From Valencia hispanica (lineage: Eukaryota > Chordata > Actinopteri > Cyprinodontiformes > Valenciidae): 64,000 nucleotides of DNA. The stretch lies in NCBI GenBank assembly GCA_963556495.2, contig OY747722.1:26177501-26241500 (forward strand), read 5' to 3'. Made by a program: the position numbers and the translations under genes. Under the pieces are notes generated by a model, which did not search any database, was not told where the DNA came from, and saw only the letters and a list, made by a program, of their open reading frames with translations. Shown here in pieces: positions 1 to 10,018 of this stretch (its first letter is position 1; the number at the start of each line of letters is the position of its first letter).

Positions 1-1079
1 AAATGTTGTTGAAAATGAATAAAATGATTCCCAATCATTAAAAAATATTGGCGGCTTTGCAACATATAACCCTAAAAAGCAGGTCTAAAATACATGGCCT
101 TTGGGGGACTCATTATTGGACGTTTCCTTCTACGTGAGCCTATGTGGACAAAAGGGATTTAGACTGGACTCTTCCTCTACTTCTCCCTCTCACTCTCCCA
201 CTCCCTATTGAAAAAGGGATGCTGTCAATCTACATGTAAAATATCGACATGAGAAGAAAAACTGAAGAGAACAAACTTTAGCAATGCTAGCAGCCAGATT
301 ACTTTACTAAGATTTCTCACGCATATATATCAAGTTAAGTACTATAGCAAAAGCTGTAGTGTTCCGCTTGTGAAAGTAAATCTGTTAGGCTTCTACTTGG
401 TACTCAGACACCAATTCTGAGCTTCACTCTGCCAGACAGGACACGTTTAAAAAAATAAATAAATAAAAAAAAAGAAGAAAAAATGACATTGTTTAGTAAA
501 AAAAAGTCTTGCAAATATTGAAAAGAGATGCTGAGACAAATACTGTTTCATATTGTCACTGAAATGGATAACTAAGAAATCATTGTATTTTTCGAGAATA
601 GTTATATTTGGAAACTTATGAAAAAGCTGTTGTATCAAAAGCAATGGTAAATGCATTTGTTCTACTTATGTAACTATACAATACATTTGAAATACTGAGA
701 TGCAAGGTTTGTAGTATAATGTTTCTAATGAATGTGCCTCTCGAACGGAGCTGGTGGCCCAGCCTCACCCCACTGAAATGTTGGTCTAGATCCGCCACTG
801 AAACCTTTGTAAATAAATAAAAGAAACCCCTTGAAACATTACTTTTTTTCTGTCAAATACTATATTAGTATTATACTATATTATAAGGAACTACATTATA
901 TTAGAAGGATTGAACCTGAGTGATGGCATTTTGTTAGCAAAGCCCTTTTCTGTCTGTTAGCAGTTGTTAAATCCCATTCAAACCATTTCATGACTGCTTT
1001 CTTTTCCTATTACCCAAAGTTTTGGCAAAATTTAGCATTTATCACATTTTTACATTAGACTAAACTGAAGTTTTAGTCA
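1..1079. other. AT-rich non-coding flank
   Basis: No gene is recognised. The stretch is AT-rich with A-runs near 450-480. The short open frames here are not supported by any recognisable domain. Around 735-800 the text resembles a dispersed fish repeat, but I could not assign a family. Confidence 0.5.
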
Positions 1080-2192
1080 TCGGTCCTGAGGGCCAGAGAG
1101 AGAAACTATTACCAAAACTGCAATCACTTTCTTTTAATCCTTCTCAGCAAGTGAGGAACCTGGGTGTTATTTTTGACTCTGAGCTGACTTTTATTCCTCA
1201 CATTAAAAATATCATTAAAATAGGTTTTTATCACCTGAAGAACGTTGCCAGGGTCCGCCCCATTCTCTCTCGGGCTGATACGGAGACGCTAATGCATGCT
1301 TTTATCACCTGTAGAATTGATTACTGTAATGCCCTGCTTTCTGGTCTTCCCAAAAAGACTATTTCAGGTTTACAACTACTACAAAATTCAGCTGCACGTG
1401 TCCTGACGAAGACCAGGAGGCGTGAGCACATTACTCCGGTTTTAGAATAATTACATTGGCTCCCCGTATATTTCAGGATCGATTCTAAGGTTCTTTTAAT
1501 GATTTTTAAGTGTCTTAATGGTCTTGGGCCTTCTTATCTCTCAGCTGCTTTTACCATATGAACCCTCGCGGCCTCTGCGCTCCTCTGGCAGCCGTCTCCT
1601 TGTGATTCCAAAAGTCAGGACACACACTCATGGTGAGGCTTCCTTTCATTATTATGGCCCTCACCTCTGGAACAGGCTGTATGTTTTATTTGCCTACATT
1701 TTAACAGATTTTTTATTTTTTATTAGATATCTTTGCTACTATATGGTTAATTGTTTTTACTATTATATTTATTACTACTTATTTTACTTATATTAGCTCT
1801 GGTTATTTTACATTTTTACTTATCAATCCTTCAATCCTTCAATCCAGTGTTTCCTCTCTTGGAGCCCTCTGCGCCTGTTGCTGTCGGGGCAGACGTTTCT
1901 CCTGATGGCGTTTTCCTTACGTACCTGACTCATCTGAGCTCAGCCCAGTGTCTACCAAGGATCTTACGCGTTTTGGGAAGATGTCTGTGTGTGTTTGTGT
2001 GTGGATGTGTACCAGTGTGTGTCTGGGAAATGGGTTTGGGAAGAGGGAATAACTGTCTTTTCGTTTTTTATAATTGTGGGGAAGGGATGGGAATGTGGGT
2101 TATGTGGGGTCATTTTAATCTGTAAAGCACTTTGTATGAAAGGTGCTTTATAAAGTTTGATTGATTGATTGACTGATTGATTGATTGATTGA
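1080..2192 (+). mobile_element. L2-type LINE, 5'-truncated 3' end
   Basis: This is the 3' part of a non-LTR retrotransposon of the L2 (Maui-like) group. A 99-codon open piece (1151-1450) reads as the region just after the reverse-transcriptase core, with RNLGVIFDSELTF, FITCRIDYCNALLSGLPKK and LQLLQNSAARVLTKT. A stop at 1448-1450 falls where the family continues with LHWLP, and that continuation is still readable directly after it. The later PSRPLRSSG / HGEASFHYYGPHLWN part is in another frame. The copy is therefore dead. The 3' end has the typical structure: a short stem (aaagcactttgtatgaaaggtgcttt) followed by a TTGA tandem tail. The 5' part, with endonuclease and RT catalytic core, is missing, as usual for target-primed reverse transcription. 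Clade assignment comes from remembered family motifs, not a search. Confidence 0.8.
2156..2192 (+). repeat. (TTGA)n tail of the L2 copy
   Basis: About nine TTGA/TTGATTGA units, one with a substitution, follow directly after the L2 3' end. L2-group LINEs terminate in short tandem repeats instead of poly(A), so this marks the 3' boundary of the insertion. Confidence 0.85.
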
Positions 2193-2699
2193 GATAGACA
2201 GACGGACGGAACAAGCAAATATGATACTACTAAGTAAAAGGCTCTAAAAGACCATACAATCTAACAGTAAATGTTTTAATATGGTTTCCAGGGGCCACAA
2301 TTTAAGAATTTTCGAAATAAAGTAAAAATTGGGAGTCCCCTTATATTGCTTGAGAATGCATTCCAGGTATAAGATGCATTAAAGAAGCTTTTGCGTGGTA
2401 CTAGAAAGTCACAGTCAAAACAATTGTAGTGGAGGTGAAGCATAATAATGAAATATTTTAACTATTAACACAGAATCATCATATTTTACGACAGTGTCTC
2501 TACTTAGTCAATCATATTTCTGTTTTTATAATATATTTCCATTTTTGGTTGAAATCCAGAAAGGAAAGAAGATTGGAATAAACCTGAAAGCAGGCAGGTA
2601 TGAGCTGTTCTTCAGTGGTCATTAGGTTTTTTTTAAGTTTGAGGCAGGAGGTGGATATAAAATAATATTAAAATGTTTTTATTTTAAATTTTGCTGGTA

Positions 2700-3165
2700 T
2701 AATTCATTGTTGGGGGGAGGAAACCGGAGTACCCGGAGAAAACCTATTAAGACACCAGAAAACATGTCACTCACAACCTAAATATATTCTCTATAGACTA
2801 AAAGAATGAATTGTCCCTTCTGGTCTTGCATGTTTACAAGCCTTTTTCCAAGATTGGACAGGATCTGAGTAAACACTTAAAACCCTTTTTAAATTATTTG
2901 GAATATTTTTTTGCGGGGTTAACCGGAGCACCCGGTGAAAAACCCAAAGAAGTGAAATTAGAATGGTTATGCAAGCTAAAATAAAAACATTTTGGGAAAT
3001 AGAACAAAATCAAACCATACATTTCTTTACAAGCCTTTTTCCAAGATTGGACAGGATCTGGGTAAACCCTTAAAACCATTTTTAAATTATTAGGAATATT
3101 TTTTGGGGGGGTTAACCGGAGCTCCCGGTGAAAAACCCAAAGAAGTTAAATTAGAATGGGTATGT
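2700..3165 (+). repeat. Degenerate tandem repeat, unit about 193 bp
   Basis: Two clear copies lie side by side: tttacaagcctttttccaag starts at 2833 and again at 3026. Each copy carries accggagcacccggtgaaaa or a close variant and ends with aacccaaagaagt. A more diverged partial copy of the GC-rich core (accggagtacccggagaaaa) is at about 2720. The core is the reverse complement of a phrase also seen near 41250, so this is a dispersed repeat that has become locally tandem. Family unknown to me. Confidence 0.75.
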
Positions 3166-3522
3166 AAGCTATGTATGTATGTAAAAATTAATTATGTAAG
3201 TTATGTAAAAAATAATTTTTTGGGTGATATAGAAAAAATTAAAACTATAAAAATGCTTGCTGCTATTCTTTAAGCTATATGTTTGTCGCCATTAAATTTC
3301 ATTGCCCACAACTTCAACTGAGCTGGCTTTCCAATCTTTGTTATTTCTTTAAATTATTTATCAAATTAGTGAGGCCAAATGCATTCTATCCATGATGAGT
3401 TTCTAAAATGTGGGCAAATTGTACTTGATTTGGTTTTTTGGGAGACTTTTTCTCTTGCTCAGTTTTCTGTAGATCAATTGGTTCTGAGGGTTTTGAATCA
3501 GAGTCAGAGCTCTCATGTGTAA
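3166..3522. other. 3' flank of the EF-hand/WD40 gene
   Basis: AT-rich DNA downstream (in minus-strand sense) of the large gene. It presumably holds the 3' UTR. I found no AATAAA on the minus strand in this stretch; the nearest obvious one is about 840 bp beyond the stop codon, near 2690, inside repeat-rich DNA. The polyadenylation site is therefore unassigned. Confidence 0.4.
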
Positions 3523-6500
3523 CTACTGGGGGGGAAAAAAATAATATGGTTGGGGTTTCTCTGGGGGCTCCACCTTTCCTTTTATTGGGGGTAATACAGG
3601 ATTTGTTTTCCTCACAATTAAATGTTCCCTGTTGGGCCTAGTTGGATAGGGTTGGTGAAGCTTCTGTTGAGTTGGGTTGGGCGACACCTTTTTTGTTATT
3701 GGTGGTAATGCTTGGAGACTTGTTTCCTTCTTATATGTATGTCCAAATCTGCATGTATGTGTTGTATAGCTCTCTACCTTCCTAGATGGAACTGCAGGGG
3801 TCATCGGTGGGTGTGGCTTGTGTTCAGTATGCAGGAAGTGTACCTTTTTTAAAGGTGGTAGTGATGGTTGAACATTTGTTTCCCTCTCATGCTTATGTGC
3901 CCTTCCGTGTGTATGTGTTCTTGAGCTCTCTACCGCCCTAGATAGAGTTGCGGGGGTCATCGGTGGGTGTGGCTTCTTTTCAGCCTGCAGTGGCTGCTCC
4001 TTTTTTATAGGTACTGGTGATGGTCGAACATTTGTTTCTCTCTCATGGGAATTTCCCCTTCTGCAAGTATGTGTTCTTGAACTCTCTACCGCCCTAGATA
4101 GACTTGCGGGGGTCATCGGTGTGTGTGGCTTCTTTTCAGTCTGCAGTGGCTGTTCCTTTTTTAAAGGTGCTGGTGATGGTCGAACATTTGTTTCTCTCTT
4201 ATGCGTATGTCCCCTTCTGCATGTATGTGTTCTTGAGCTCTCTATTGCCCTAGATGGACTTGCGGGGGTCATCGGTGTGTGTGGCTTCTTTTCAGTCTGC
4301 AGTGGCTGTTCCTTTTTTAAAGGTGCTGGTGATGGTCGAACATTTGTTTCTCTCTCATGCGTATGTCCCCTTCTGCATGTATGTGTTCTTGAGCTCTCTA
4401 TTGCCCTAGATGGACTTGCGGGGGTCATCGGTGGGTGTGGCTTCTTTTCAGTCTGCAGTGGCTGTTCCTTTTTTAAAGGTGCTGGTGATGGTCGAACATT
4501 TGTTTCTCTCTCATGCGTATGTCCCCTTCTGCATGTATGTGTTCTTGAGCTCTCTATTGCCCTAGATGGACTTGCGGGGGTCATCGGTGGGTGTGGCTTC
4601 TTTTCAGTCTGCAGTGGCTGTTCCTTTTTTAAAGGTGCTGGTGATGGTCGAACATTTGTTTCTCTCTCATGCGTATGTCCCCTTCTGCATGTATGTGTTC
4701 TTGAGCTCTCTATTGCCCTAGATGGACTTGCGGGGGTCATCGGTGGGTGTGGCTTCTTTTCAGTCTGCAGTGGCTGTTCCTTTTTTAAAGGTGCTGGTGA
4801 TGGTCGAACATTTGTTTCTCTCTCATGCGTATGTCCCCTTCTGCATGTATGTGTTCTTGAGCTCTCTATTGCCCTAGATGCACTTGTGGGGGTCATCGGT
4901 GGGTGTGGCTTCTTTTCAGTCTGCAGTGGCTGTTCCTTTTTTAAAGGTGCTGGTGATGGTTGAACATTTGTTTCTCTCTCATGCGTATGTCCCCTTCTGC
5001 ATGTATGTGTTCTTGAGCTCGCTATTGCCCTAGATGTACTTGTGGGGGTCATCGGTGGGTGTGGTTTCTTTTCAGTCTGCAGTGGCTGTTCCTTTTTTAA
5101 AGGTGCTGGTGATGGTTGAACAATTGTTTCCCTCTCATGCGTATGTCCCCTTCTGCATGTATGTGTTCTTGAGCTCTTTACCGCCTTAGATGGACTTGCG
5201 GGAGTCATCGGTGGGTGTGGCTTCTTTTCAGTCTGCAGTGGCTGCTCCTTTTTTAAAAGTGCTGCTGATGGTTGGACATTTGTTTCCCTTTCATGCGTAT
5301 GTCCTCTTCTGCATGCATGGGTTCTTGAGCTCTTTACCGCCCTAGATGGACTTGCGGGGGTCATCGGTGGGTGTGGCTTCATTTCAGTCTGCAGTGGCTG
5401 CTCCTTTTTTAAAGGTACTGGTGATGGTCGAACATTTGTTTCCCTCTCATGCGTATGTCCCCTTCTACATGTATGTGTTCTTGAGCTCTTTACCGCCCTA
5501 GATGAACTTGCGGGGGTCATCGGTGGGTGTGGCTTCTTTTCAGTCTGCATTGGCTCCACCTTTGTTGATGGGGCATCGGATGTTCTACCATCAACTTTTG
5601 AGCTACCGACATGCCTAGTTTGACCTGTGGGGGTCATTGGTGGGTGTGGTTCCTTTTGGGTTTGTGCTAAGGGAACCTTTTTTGATGGTGGTAATGAAGT
5701 GGTATGCAAGGTCTTCATTGTTGTTGTACACTTGCCTTTGGGTTGCATTGTCTCAGGTTGAAGATTTTTTAGGCCACTCTTTATGACTTTGATCCTTGCT
5801 GAGGTTGATGGCATTTTTTGTTCTTTCGGTTCTGCTCCACCCATAGTGCTTTCTTTAGTCACTGAGGAGTGTGGAGAGTATTGCAATTCGCAACCTTCAA
5901 AAACATGTTGGTCAAGTTTCTCTTCGGATGTGCTTTCACTTGGGTGTTGTGTCATCATAAATGGGTCTTTGGGGACTGGACTTATTAAAAGGTTCTCTGT
6001 GCTCTTTTTGGGCTGCATCTTCATTGATCTTTCCAATAGTGGTGCAAAATCAGTTTCCTTCTCACATAGTAGAACAGGCATTTGTTCTACTGTGCCTGAA
6101 GTATTTTTCAGAGCACTTTTTACTGGTATAGTCATACGTTTAGAGTCATAGGTCTTAGAGGATTGTGGCTTTACAAGTGGTTTTGTGAACTCTACCGCTT
6201 TTGCCTTTGGTGGTAAGGGCAAAGACAATTCCGTTGTTTGAATCTCATGAATATCATCTGTCTTTCCAAGTTTAATTATGTCCCGTACAGACTTGAACCT
6301 TTTTGAGCTCTCTGGTATTGGTAAAATGACATCTGGCGTTTCCAGGGCCTCACCGGTGGACTCCTTTTCACATTCATTATCCCTTTTACTTCCTTCCTGC
6401 TTAATTGGGCCTACAGAGACTGGGGTCTGAGGTGAATCTGTTTTTGGTTGGATCTGTGTTGGCTGCACCTCTGTCAATGCTGATGGTACTTTTTCTAGGT

Positions 6501-9500
6501 TTGTTTTCTTTTCAGACAACTTTTCCATGGTGCTTTGATTTGTTGTTATATCTGTTAACAGCTCAGTTGGGCCTTTTGAAAAGAAATTCACAGGCCAACA
6601 TGGTTTCACATGCAGCTCTTTTTCTTCTGATGAATTTGATGATTCTGCTTTTGCAGATAAATTGATGGTTTTAGTGCTGTTACTGTCCAAGCAAGTCAAT
6701 GAATGTCCCTTTTTAGATGTTTCCATAGTCTCAGTACTTTCTATGGTTGCTGAGGCTTCTACACATTGTTGTGTTTCAAGAGCTTCAGACTTCACCTGGA
6801 TCTCATCCGTAGCCTTTTCAGCTTCTTTCTTTTCGTCTTCACTTGCAGATGTTACTGGAGTTTCTGGCTCTATGGGGATGTTGAAAACCCTAGACAGACA
6901 TTTTATAATTTCGATGTGGAATTCTTTAACGTAGCATTGTTTTAACTTTTTCATTTCGAATAATTCCTTCTCAACATTAGCAAACGTCCTCAGTCCAAAT
7001 TCAACCGTGGTTACTACAGAATGTACAGGATTTTCAGGCTCTGTCCTCATTATTGACTTCTCGTAGTGTCGGTCTCTTAGATAATGTATATTAGGCAACA
7101 GATCTGGGACTCCCATGATCAGGTGGTCAAGGACCATTTTTCCGTGGAATCTTTCCCTTTTGACTGGCAAACCGACTGGTCCAAAATTCTCTTTATTTTC
7201 GTCCATATGAGGTAGTTGTTTTGTAACCATGTTCGCCCAATGATCCTTTCCAAAGATGCCAACTAAGGTGCCAGTGTTTGTCCAAAGTTTCACATTGTAA
7301 TCCACCTCTGCGGTAATTATTTTCTCACAAGAAGGGTCACATGCAACACTTACCAACTTAGAAAGACCGGCTTTCCAGGAGGCTAACAATGGAGCCGATT
7401 GCAAAGGGAGTGTCCATCCATTTATAGTCTCAAATTCCACTTTGTTTGTATTCGTTTGAAGGCCATATTGCTGAATATCATACAAACAGACTACTCCATT
7501 ACTATCACCTGTCAGTAAAGTCGTTTCATTTTCAGAAAGTAACACACAAGTAGTCTTCGCGTCTTCTTCAATGATTGCCTTGAACCTACTTATCAGTCCT
7601 CCATGAATTATGGTTGACCAGATAGAAATGTAGATATCTCCTATAGTCAGCATTGTGCCTGTTTTAGGGCCAACATCTCTGCTCTTTAGAGATTTTATAA
7701 AAATTATCCTTTCTTCTTTATTTTGGCTTCTTACAGACTTGAGCAACAAATCCTGTCGACCCAATGGGTGGCGAAGATATAGTTCAAGAATTTGTAGTTT
7801 TGGGTCACTTGTTGTGTTGATATAATACAAAACCTCTAAAGTTTCTAAGTCCCAGATGAGAATATTGCCATTGGTGGATGCGGTGATCAGTCTGTCAATA
7901 TGGTAATCCATGGAGAATATATTGCCTAACAGGAAATGCTTTAAAACATTCCTTAACTTTCCGTTAGAGTCCAGCTGCAAGATGTTTGAGGAATTCTTTG
8001 TCGAAATAAACATCATATCGTTTATGCAAACAATGCTGGTCACATCATTTGGTAATTTTTCTGGTAGGACGTCAAGCAATTCTCCATTGTTAAAGTTCCA
8101 CTGTTTTATTGTCCTGTCCCTAGAAATTGTGATCAGTTTGCGGTTGACTTCATCAAATGAAATGAATGAGGATCCCGCATCCTCTTTTGGTGAAATGTCA
8201 AACTCCATAACAGTCTTTCCAGTGATGACATCCCACACGGTCACTATGCCTTTCTGGCAAACAGTGACAACTTGTTTGTAAATGCTGTGATAGAGCATAT
8301 TGCTCAAAGGCTTATTGTGTGTTCTCAAGGTATTATGAAAAACATTGGTTCCCTTTCCAAAACATTTTCCAATAACTGAGTTGGCAACAAACAACTCATT
8401 GTTGTGTAAGTTGTAGCATACACCGGTGATTGAGGCTGTTGATGCCAGGCCACTGGGACAAATACGCTGTTTGCAGATCCAGTCTCCATCACCCCAAAAA
8501 CAGATGTTTTTGTCTGTAGACATGCTGACAAATAATTTCTCTACAGAATTGTACACAATGTGGCTGATAGCTTCCTTATGTCCAACTAATGCACGTTCAA
8601 AGGATTTGGTCTTGTGTGGAAACCACACACGTAGAATGCCACCCATTCCACCAGTCAAAAAATACCTGGACCAAGGAGAATACGCAACACACTTGTAGTA
8701 TCTGTGGTTTCCTTTGCTGTTAAAGATTTGTACATTGACAAAGGGCATGTCTCTGTCTTGGTCAACGATACACTCAATAAGGCCCATGAATTTAGATGAT
8801 CCACCGCACATGGAAAAGGATTGTAAAGATGGAATGTAGTGCAGTTGAGTACAAATGTCATCAAAAACAAAAATTTTCATACTATCAAAGTTTTTGTTGT
8901 TCTTGGTCAGCAGAGATGAGACAGTCACAGTTGGGTAGTGTCGTAAGGGGGTGTTTTGAAACTTCTTCTTATTGAAAAGGCCATTCTCACGGACAAAGTA
9001 GGAGACAAAGACAAGCAAATATCCTCTTGAATCAGTACATGCAAAAATTCCTTTTGTGTCTTGACCGTAGTAGTCCATGGCTGTGATCTCTTCCTCCAAG
9101 ATGGCATATTTGATTCTTGTTGAATCAGAAAACTGTTCACACACATAGAATAACACTTCTCGGTCAGTTGTTGAGACAGCCAACAGTCTGAGATCATTGA
9201 TGTACACCATATCAGTAACCTGCATTTTGGGAATATGGTGATAGACAGGTGTCGTCGTCTCTCTTTCTTGAAGGGGGATAGACTGGGAAGTTTTAAAGTC
9301 ATTAGACCAGAACTTCAGTATTCCATTTGAAGTGACCGTGATATAATCATAGTTTTTGTAAGTCCTGAGTGATTCCAATGAAATATAGGTCCTGAAATCT
9401 GGAGCAGTTATATTACTGGTGGGGCGACAAATCATTTTCACAATCGGTTTCAGACTTTCAGCATGTCTATATGTGAAATCATAAGGGAAAAGTATGTTCC

Positions 9501-9894
9501 TGAAGTCCAGAGCCTCTGCTTGCTCATTTCTCTGAAGGAGATAGTGTAAAAGTTCTCCTAGATCCACAGATCGATCACAGTTTGTGTCAATCTTCATGTG
9601 TAAGGCACGCATCTCCTCCTTTGTGATATCGGGGTTAATTTGTTTCATCACCTCATAAAATTCATCAATGTCCAGGGCTCCACTTCCGTCAACATCGGCC
9701 TCTTTGAATATTTTAACAATTTCTGGAATTTTTTCCGCCGTGAACATCTTTTCTGTGTTGGAATCCGAGAATAATTCGTTTTCTAGTAAGATCTCTTCCA
9801 TTTCTGGAAGCGGTTCCATGATGGAGTTCATTTTCTTTAGCTTCCCTTCCAGGGCCTTCCATATTTGAGCTTCGCTTTGATCAATTCTCTCCAT
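3523..9894 (-). CDS. EF-hand / WD40-repeat protein with C-terminal 52-residue repeats (EFCAB8/WDR49/WDR64-like)
   Basis: A 2,123-residue protein in one uninterrupted frame. Residues 67-78 (DVDGSGALDIDE) and 103-114 (DTNCDRSVDLGE) are two EF-hand loops with all calcium ligands in place. From about 170 to 880 there are WD40-type blades ending in FW, VW, LW, IW or similar, for example near 180-197, 418-437, 455-472, 541-566, 585-611, 668-692 and 855-880, enough for two beta-propellers. Residues about 1020-1415 are low-complexity Glu/Ser/Thr/Lys-rich. Residues about 1415-2045 are a tandem 52-residue repeat rich in His, Arg and Pro. No signal peptide or membrane segment is visible. EF-hand plus WD40 order fits the EFCAB8/WDR49/WDR64 group; which member is not resolved. 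An in-frame TAG lies nine codons upstream of the chosen ATG. Odd points: relatives in vertebrates are multi-exon genes of roughly half this length, whereas this coding region has no intron. A retrocopy or a fused giant exon are both possible. The stop follows a pyrimidine tract ending in CAG, so splicing into or near the end cannot be excluded. Confidence 0.85.
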   Translation of the reverse strand: MERIDQSEAQIWKALEGKLKKMNSIMEPLPEMEEILLENELFSDSNTEKMFTAEKIPEIVKIFKEADVDGSGALDIDEFYEVMKQINPDITKEEMRALHMKIDTNCDRSVDLGELLHYLLQRNEQAEALDFRNILFPYDFTYRHAESLKPIVKMICRPTSNITAPDFRTYISLESLRTYKNYDYITVTSNGILKFWSNDFKTSQSIPLQERETTTPVYHHIPKMQVTDMVYINDLRLLAVSTTDREVLFYVCEQFSDSTRIKYAILEEEITAMDYYGQDTKGIFACTDSRGYLLVFVSYFVRENGLFNKKKFQNTPLRHYPTVTVSSLLTKNNKNFDSMKIFVFDDICTQLHYIPSLQSFSMCGGSSKFMGLIECIVDQDRDMPFVNVQIFNSKGNHRYYKCVAYSPWSRYFLTGGMGGILRVWFPHKTKSFERALVGHKEAISHIVYNSVEKLFVSMSTDKNICFWGDGDWICKQRICPSGLASTASITGVCYNLHNNELFVANSVIGKCFGKGTNVFHNTLRTHNKPLSNMLYHSIYKQVVTVCQKGIVTVWDVITGKTVMEFDISPKEDAGSSFISFDEVNRKLITISRDRTIKQWNFNNGELLDVLPEKLPNDVTSIVCINDMMFISTKNSSNILQLDSNGKLRNVLKHFLLGNIFSMDYHIDRLITASTNGNILIWDLETLEVLYYINTTSDPKLQILELYLRHPLGRQDLLLKSVRSQNKEERIIFIKSLKSRDVGPKTGTMLTIGDIYISIWSTIIHGGLISRFKAIIEEDAKTTCVLLSENETTLLTGDSNGVVCLYDIQQYGLQTNTNKVEFETINGWTLPLQSAPLLASWKAGLSKLVSVACDPSCEKIITAEVDYNVKLWTNTGTLVGIFGKDHWANMVTKQLPHMDENKENFGPVGLPVKRERFHGKMVLDHLIMGVPDLLPNIHYLRDRHYEKSIMRTEPENPVHSVVTTVEFGLRTFANVEKELFEMKKLKQCYVKEFHIEIIKCLSRVFNIPIEPETPVTSASEDEKKEAEKATDEIQVKSEALETQQCVEASATIESTETMETSKKGHSLTCLDSNSTKTINLSAKAESSNSSEEKELHVKPCWPVNFFSKGPTELLTDITTNQSTMEKLSEKKTNLEKVPSALTEVQPTQIQPKTDSPQTPVSVGPIKQEGSKRDNECEKESTGEALETPDVILPIPESSKRFKSVRDIIKLGKTDDIHEIQTTELSLPLPPKAKAVEFTKPLVKPQSSKTYDSKRMTIPVKSALKNTSGTVEQMPVLLCEKETDFAPLLERSMKMQPKKSTENLLISPVPKDPFMMTQHPSESTSEEKLDQHVFEGCELQYSPHSSVTKESTMGGAEPKEQKMPSTSARIKVIKSGLKNLQPETMQPKGKCTTTMKTLHTTSLPPSKKVPLAQTQKEPHPPMTPTGQTRHVGSSKVDGRTSDAPSTKVEPMQTEKKPHPPMTPASSSRAVKSSRTHTCRRGHTHERETNVRPSPVPLKKEQPLQTEMKPHPPMTPASPSRAVKSSRTHACRRGHTHERETNVQPSAALLKKEQPLQTEKKPHPPMTPASPSKAVKSSRTHTCRRGHTHERETIVQPSPAPLKKEQPLQTEKKPHPPMTPTSTSRAIASSRTHTCRRGHTHERETNVQPSPAPLKKEQPLQTEKKPHPPMTPTSASRAIESSRTHTCRRGHTHERETNVRPSPAPLKKEQPLQTEKKPHPPMTPASPSRAIESSRTHTCRRGHTHERETNVRPSPAPLKKEQPLQTEKKPHPPMTPASPSRAIESSRTHTCRRGHTHERETNVRPSPAPLKKEQPLQTEKKPHPPMTPASPSRAIESSRTHTCRRGHTHERETNVRPSPAPLKKEQPLQTEKKPHTPMTPASPSRAIESSRTHTCRRGHTHKRETNVRPSPAPLKKEQPLQTEKKPHTPMTPASLSRAVESSRTHTCRRGNSHERETNVRPSPVPIKKEQPLQAEKKPHPPMTPATLSRAVESSRTHTHGRAHKHERETNVQPSLPPLKKVHFLHTEHKPHPPMTPAVPSRKVESYTTHTCRFGHTYKKETSLQALPPITKKVSPNPTQQKLHQPYPTRPNREHLIVRKTNPVLPPIKGKVEPPEKPQPYYFFPPQ
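3660..5656 (-). repeat. 156-bp coding minisatellite (52-residue units)
   Basis: The phrase gtcatcggtg or a one-base variant recurs at 3800, 3956, 4112, 4268, 4424, 4580, 4736, 4892, 5048, 5204, 5360 and 5516, exactly 156 bp apart. A shorter unit (117 bp) starts at 5633. This gives twelve full units, one short unit and a decayed end near 3660. Each unit encodes KPHPPMTP, then SSRTHTCRRGHTHERET, then PLKKEQPLQTEK, with one Cys per standard unit. Units between about 4112 and 5048 are almost identical at the DNA level while the ends are diverged. This is the pattern left by recent unequal exchange in the array centre. The period is a multiple of three, so copy-number change keeps the frame. Confidence 0.97.
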
Positions 9895-9950
9895 TTTCGA
9901 TCCTGTTAGTAGCGATGCCTAAACTAAAATGAGATTTTTTTAATAAACTC

Positions 9951-9963
9951 ACTATATATATAA
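9951..9963 (-). promoter_or_regulatory. TATA-like tract upstream of the EF-hand/WD40 gene
   Basis: A run of TATATATA lies 57-69 bp before the ATG on the minus strand. It could serve as a TATA box for a short 5' UTR, but AT-rich runs are common in this window, so this is only a candidate. Confidence 0.25.
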
Positions 9964-10018
9964 TCGTGGAATTTTGTGTCATCACTGAACATCAAAGCCA
10001 CCTATGACATCAACTGCC

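Noticed and set aside
2700..3165. CRISPR-like array because of regularly spaced repeats
   Set aside because: Units are about 193 bp, diverged, and set in eukaryotic repeat-rich DNA without any cas gene.
4121..4963. 280-codon open frame on the plus strand, repetitive CGFFSVCSGCSFFKGAGDG
   Set aside because: It is the antisense of the 156-bp coding minisatellite. A frame-preserving repeat keeps antisense frames open automatically, and the sense frame is supported by EF-hand and WD40 domains.
5783..9302. Several 60-125 codon frames on both strands inside 5783-9302
   Set aside because: All are shadows of the EF-hand/WD40 coding sequence in other frames; none has a domain.
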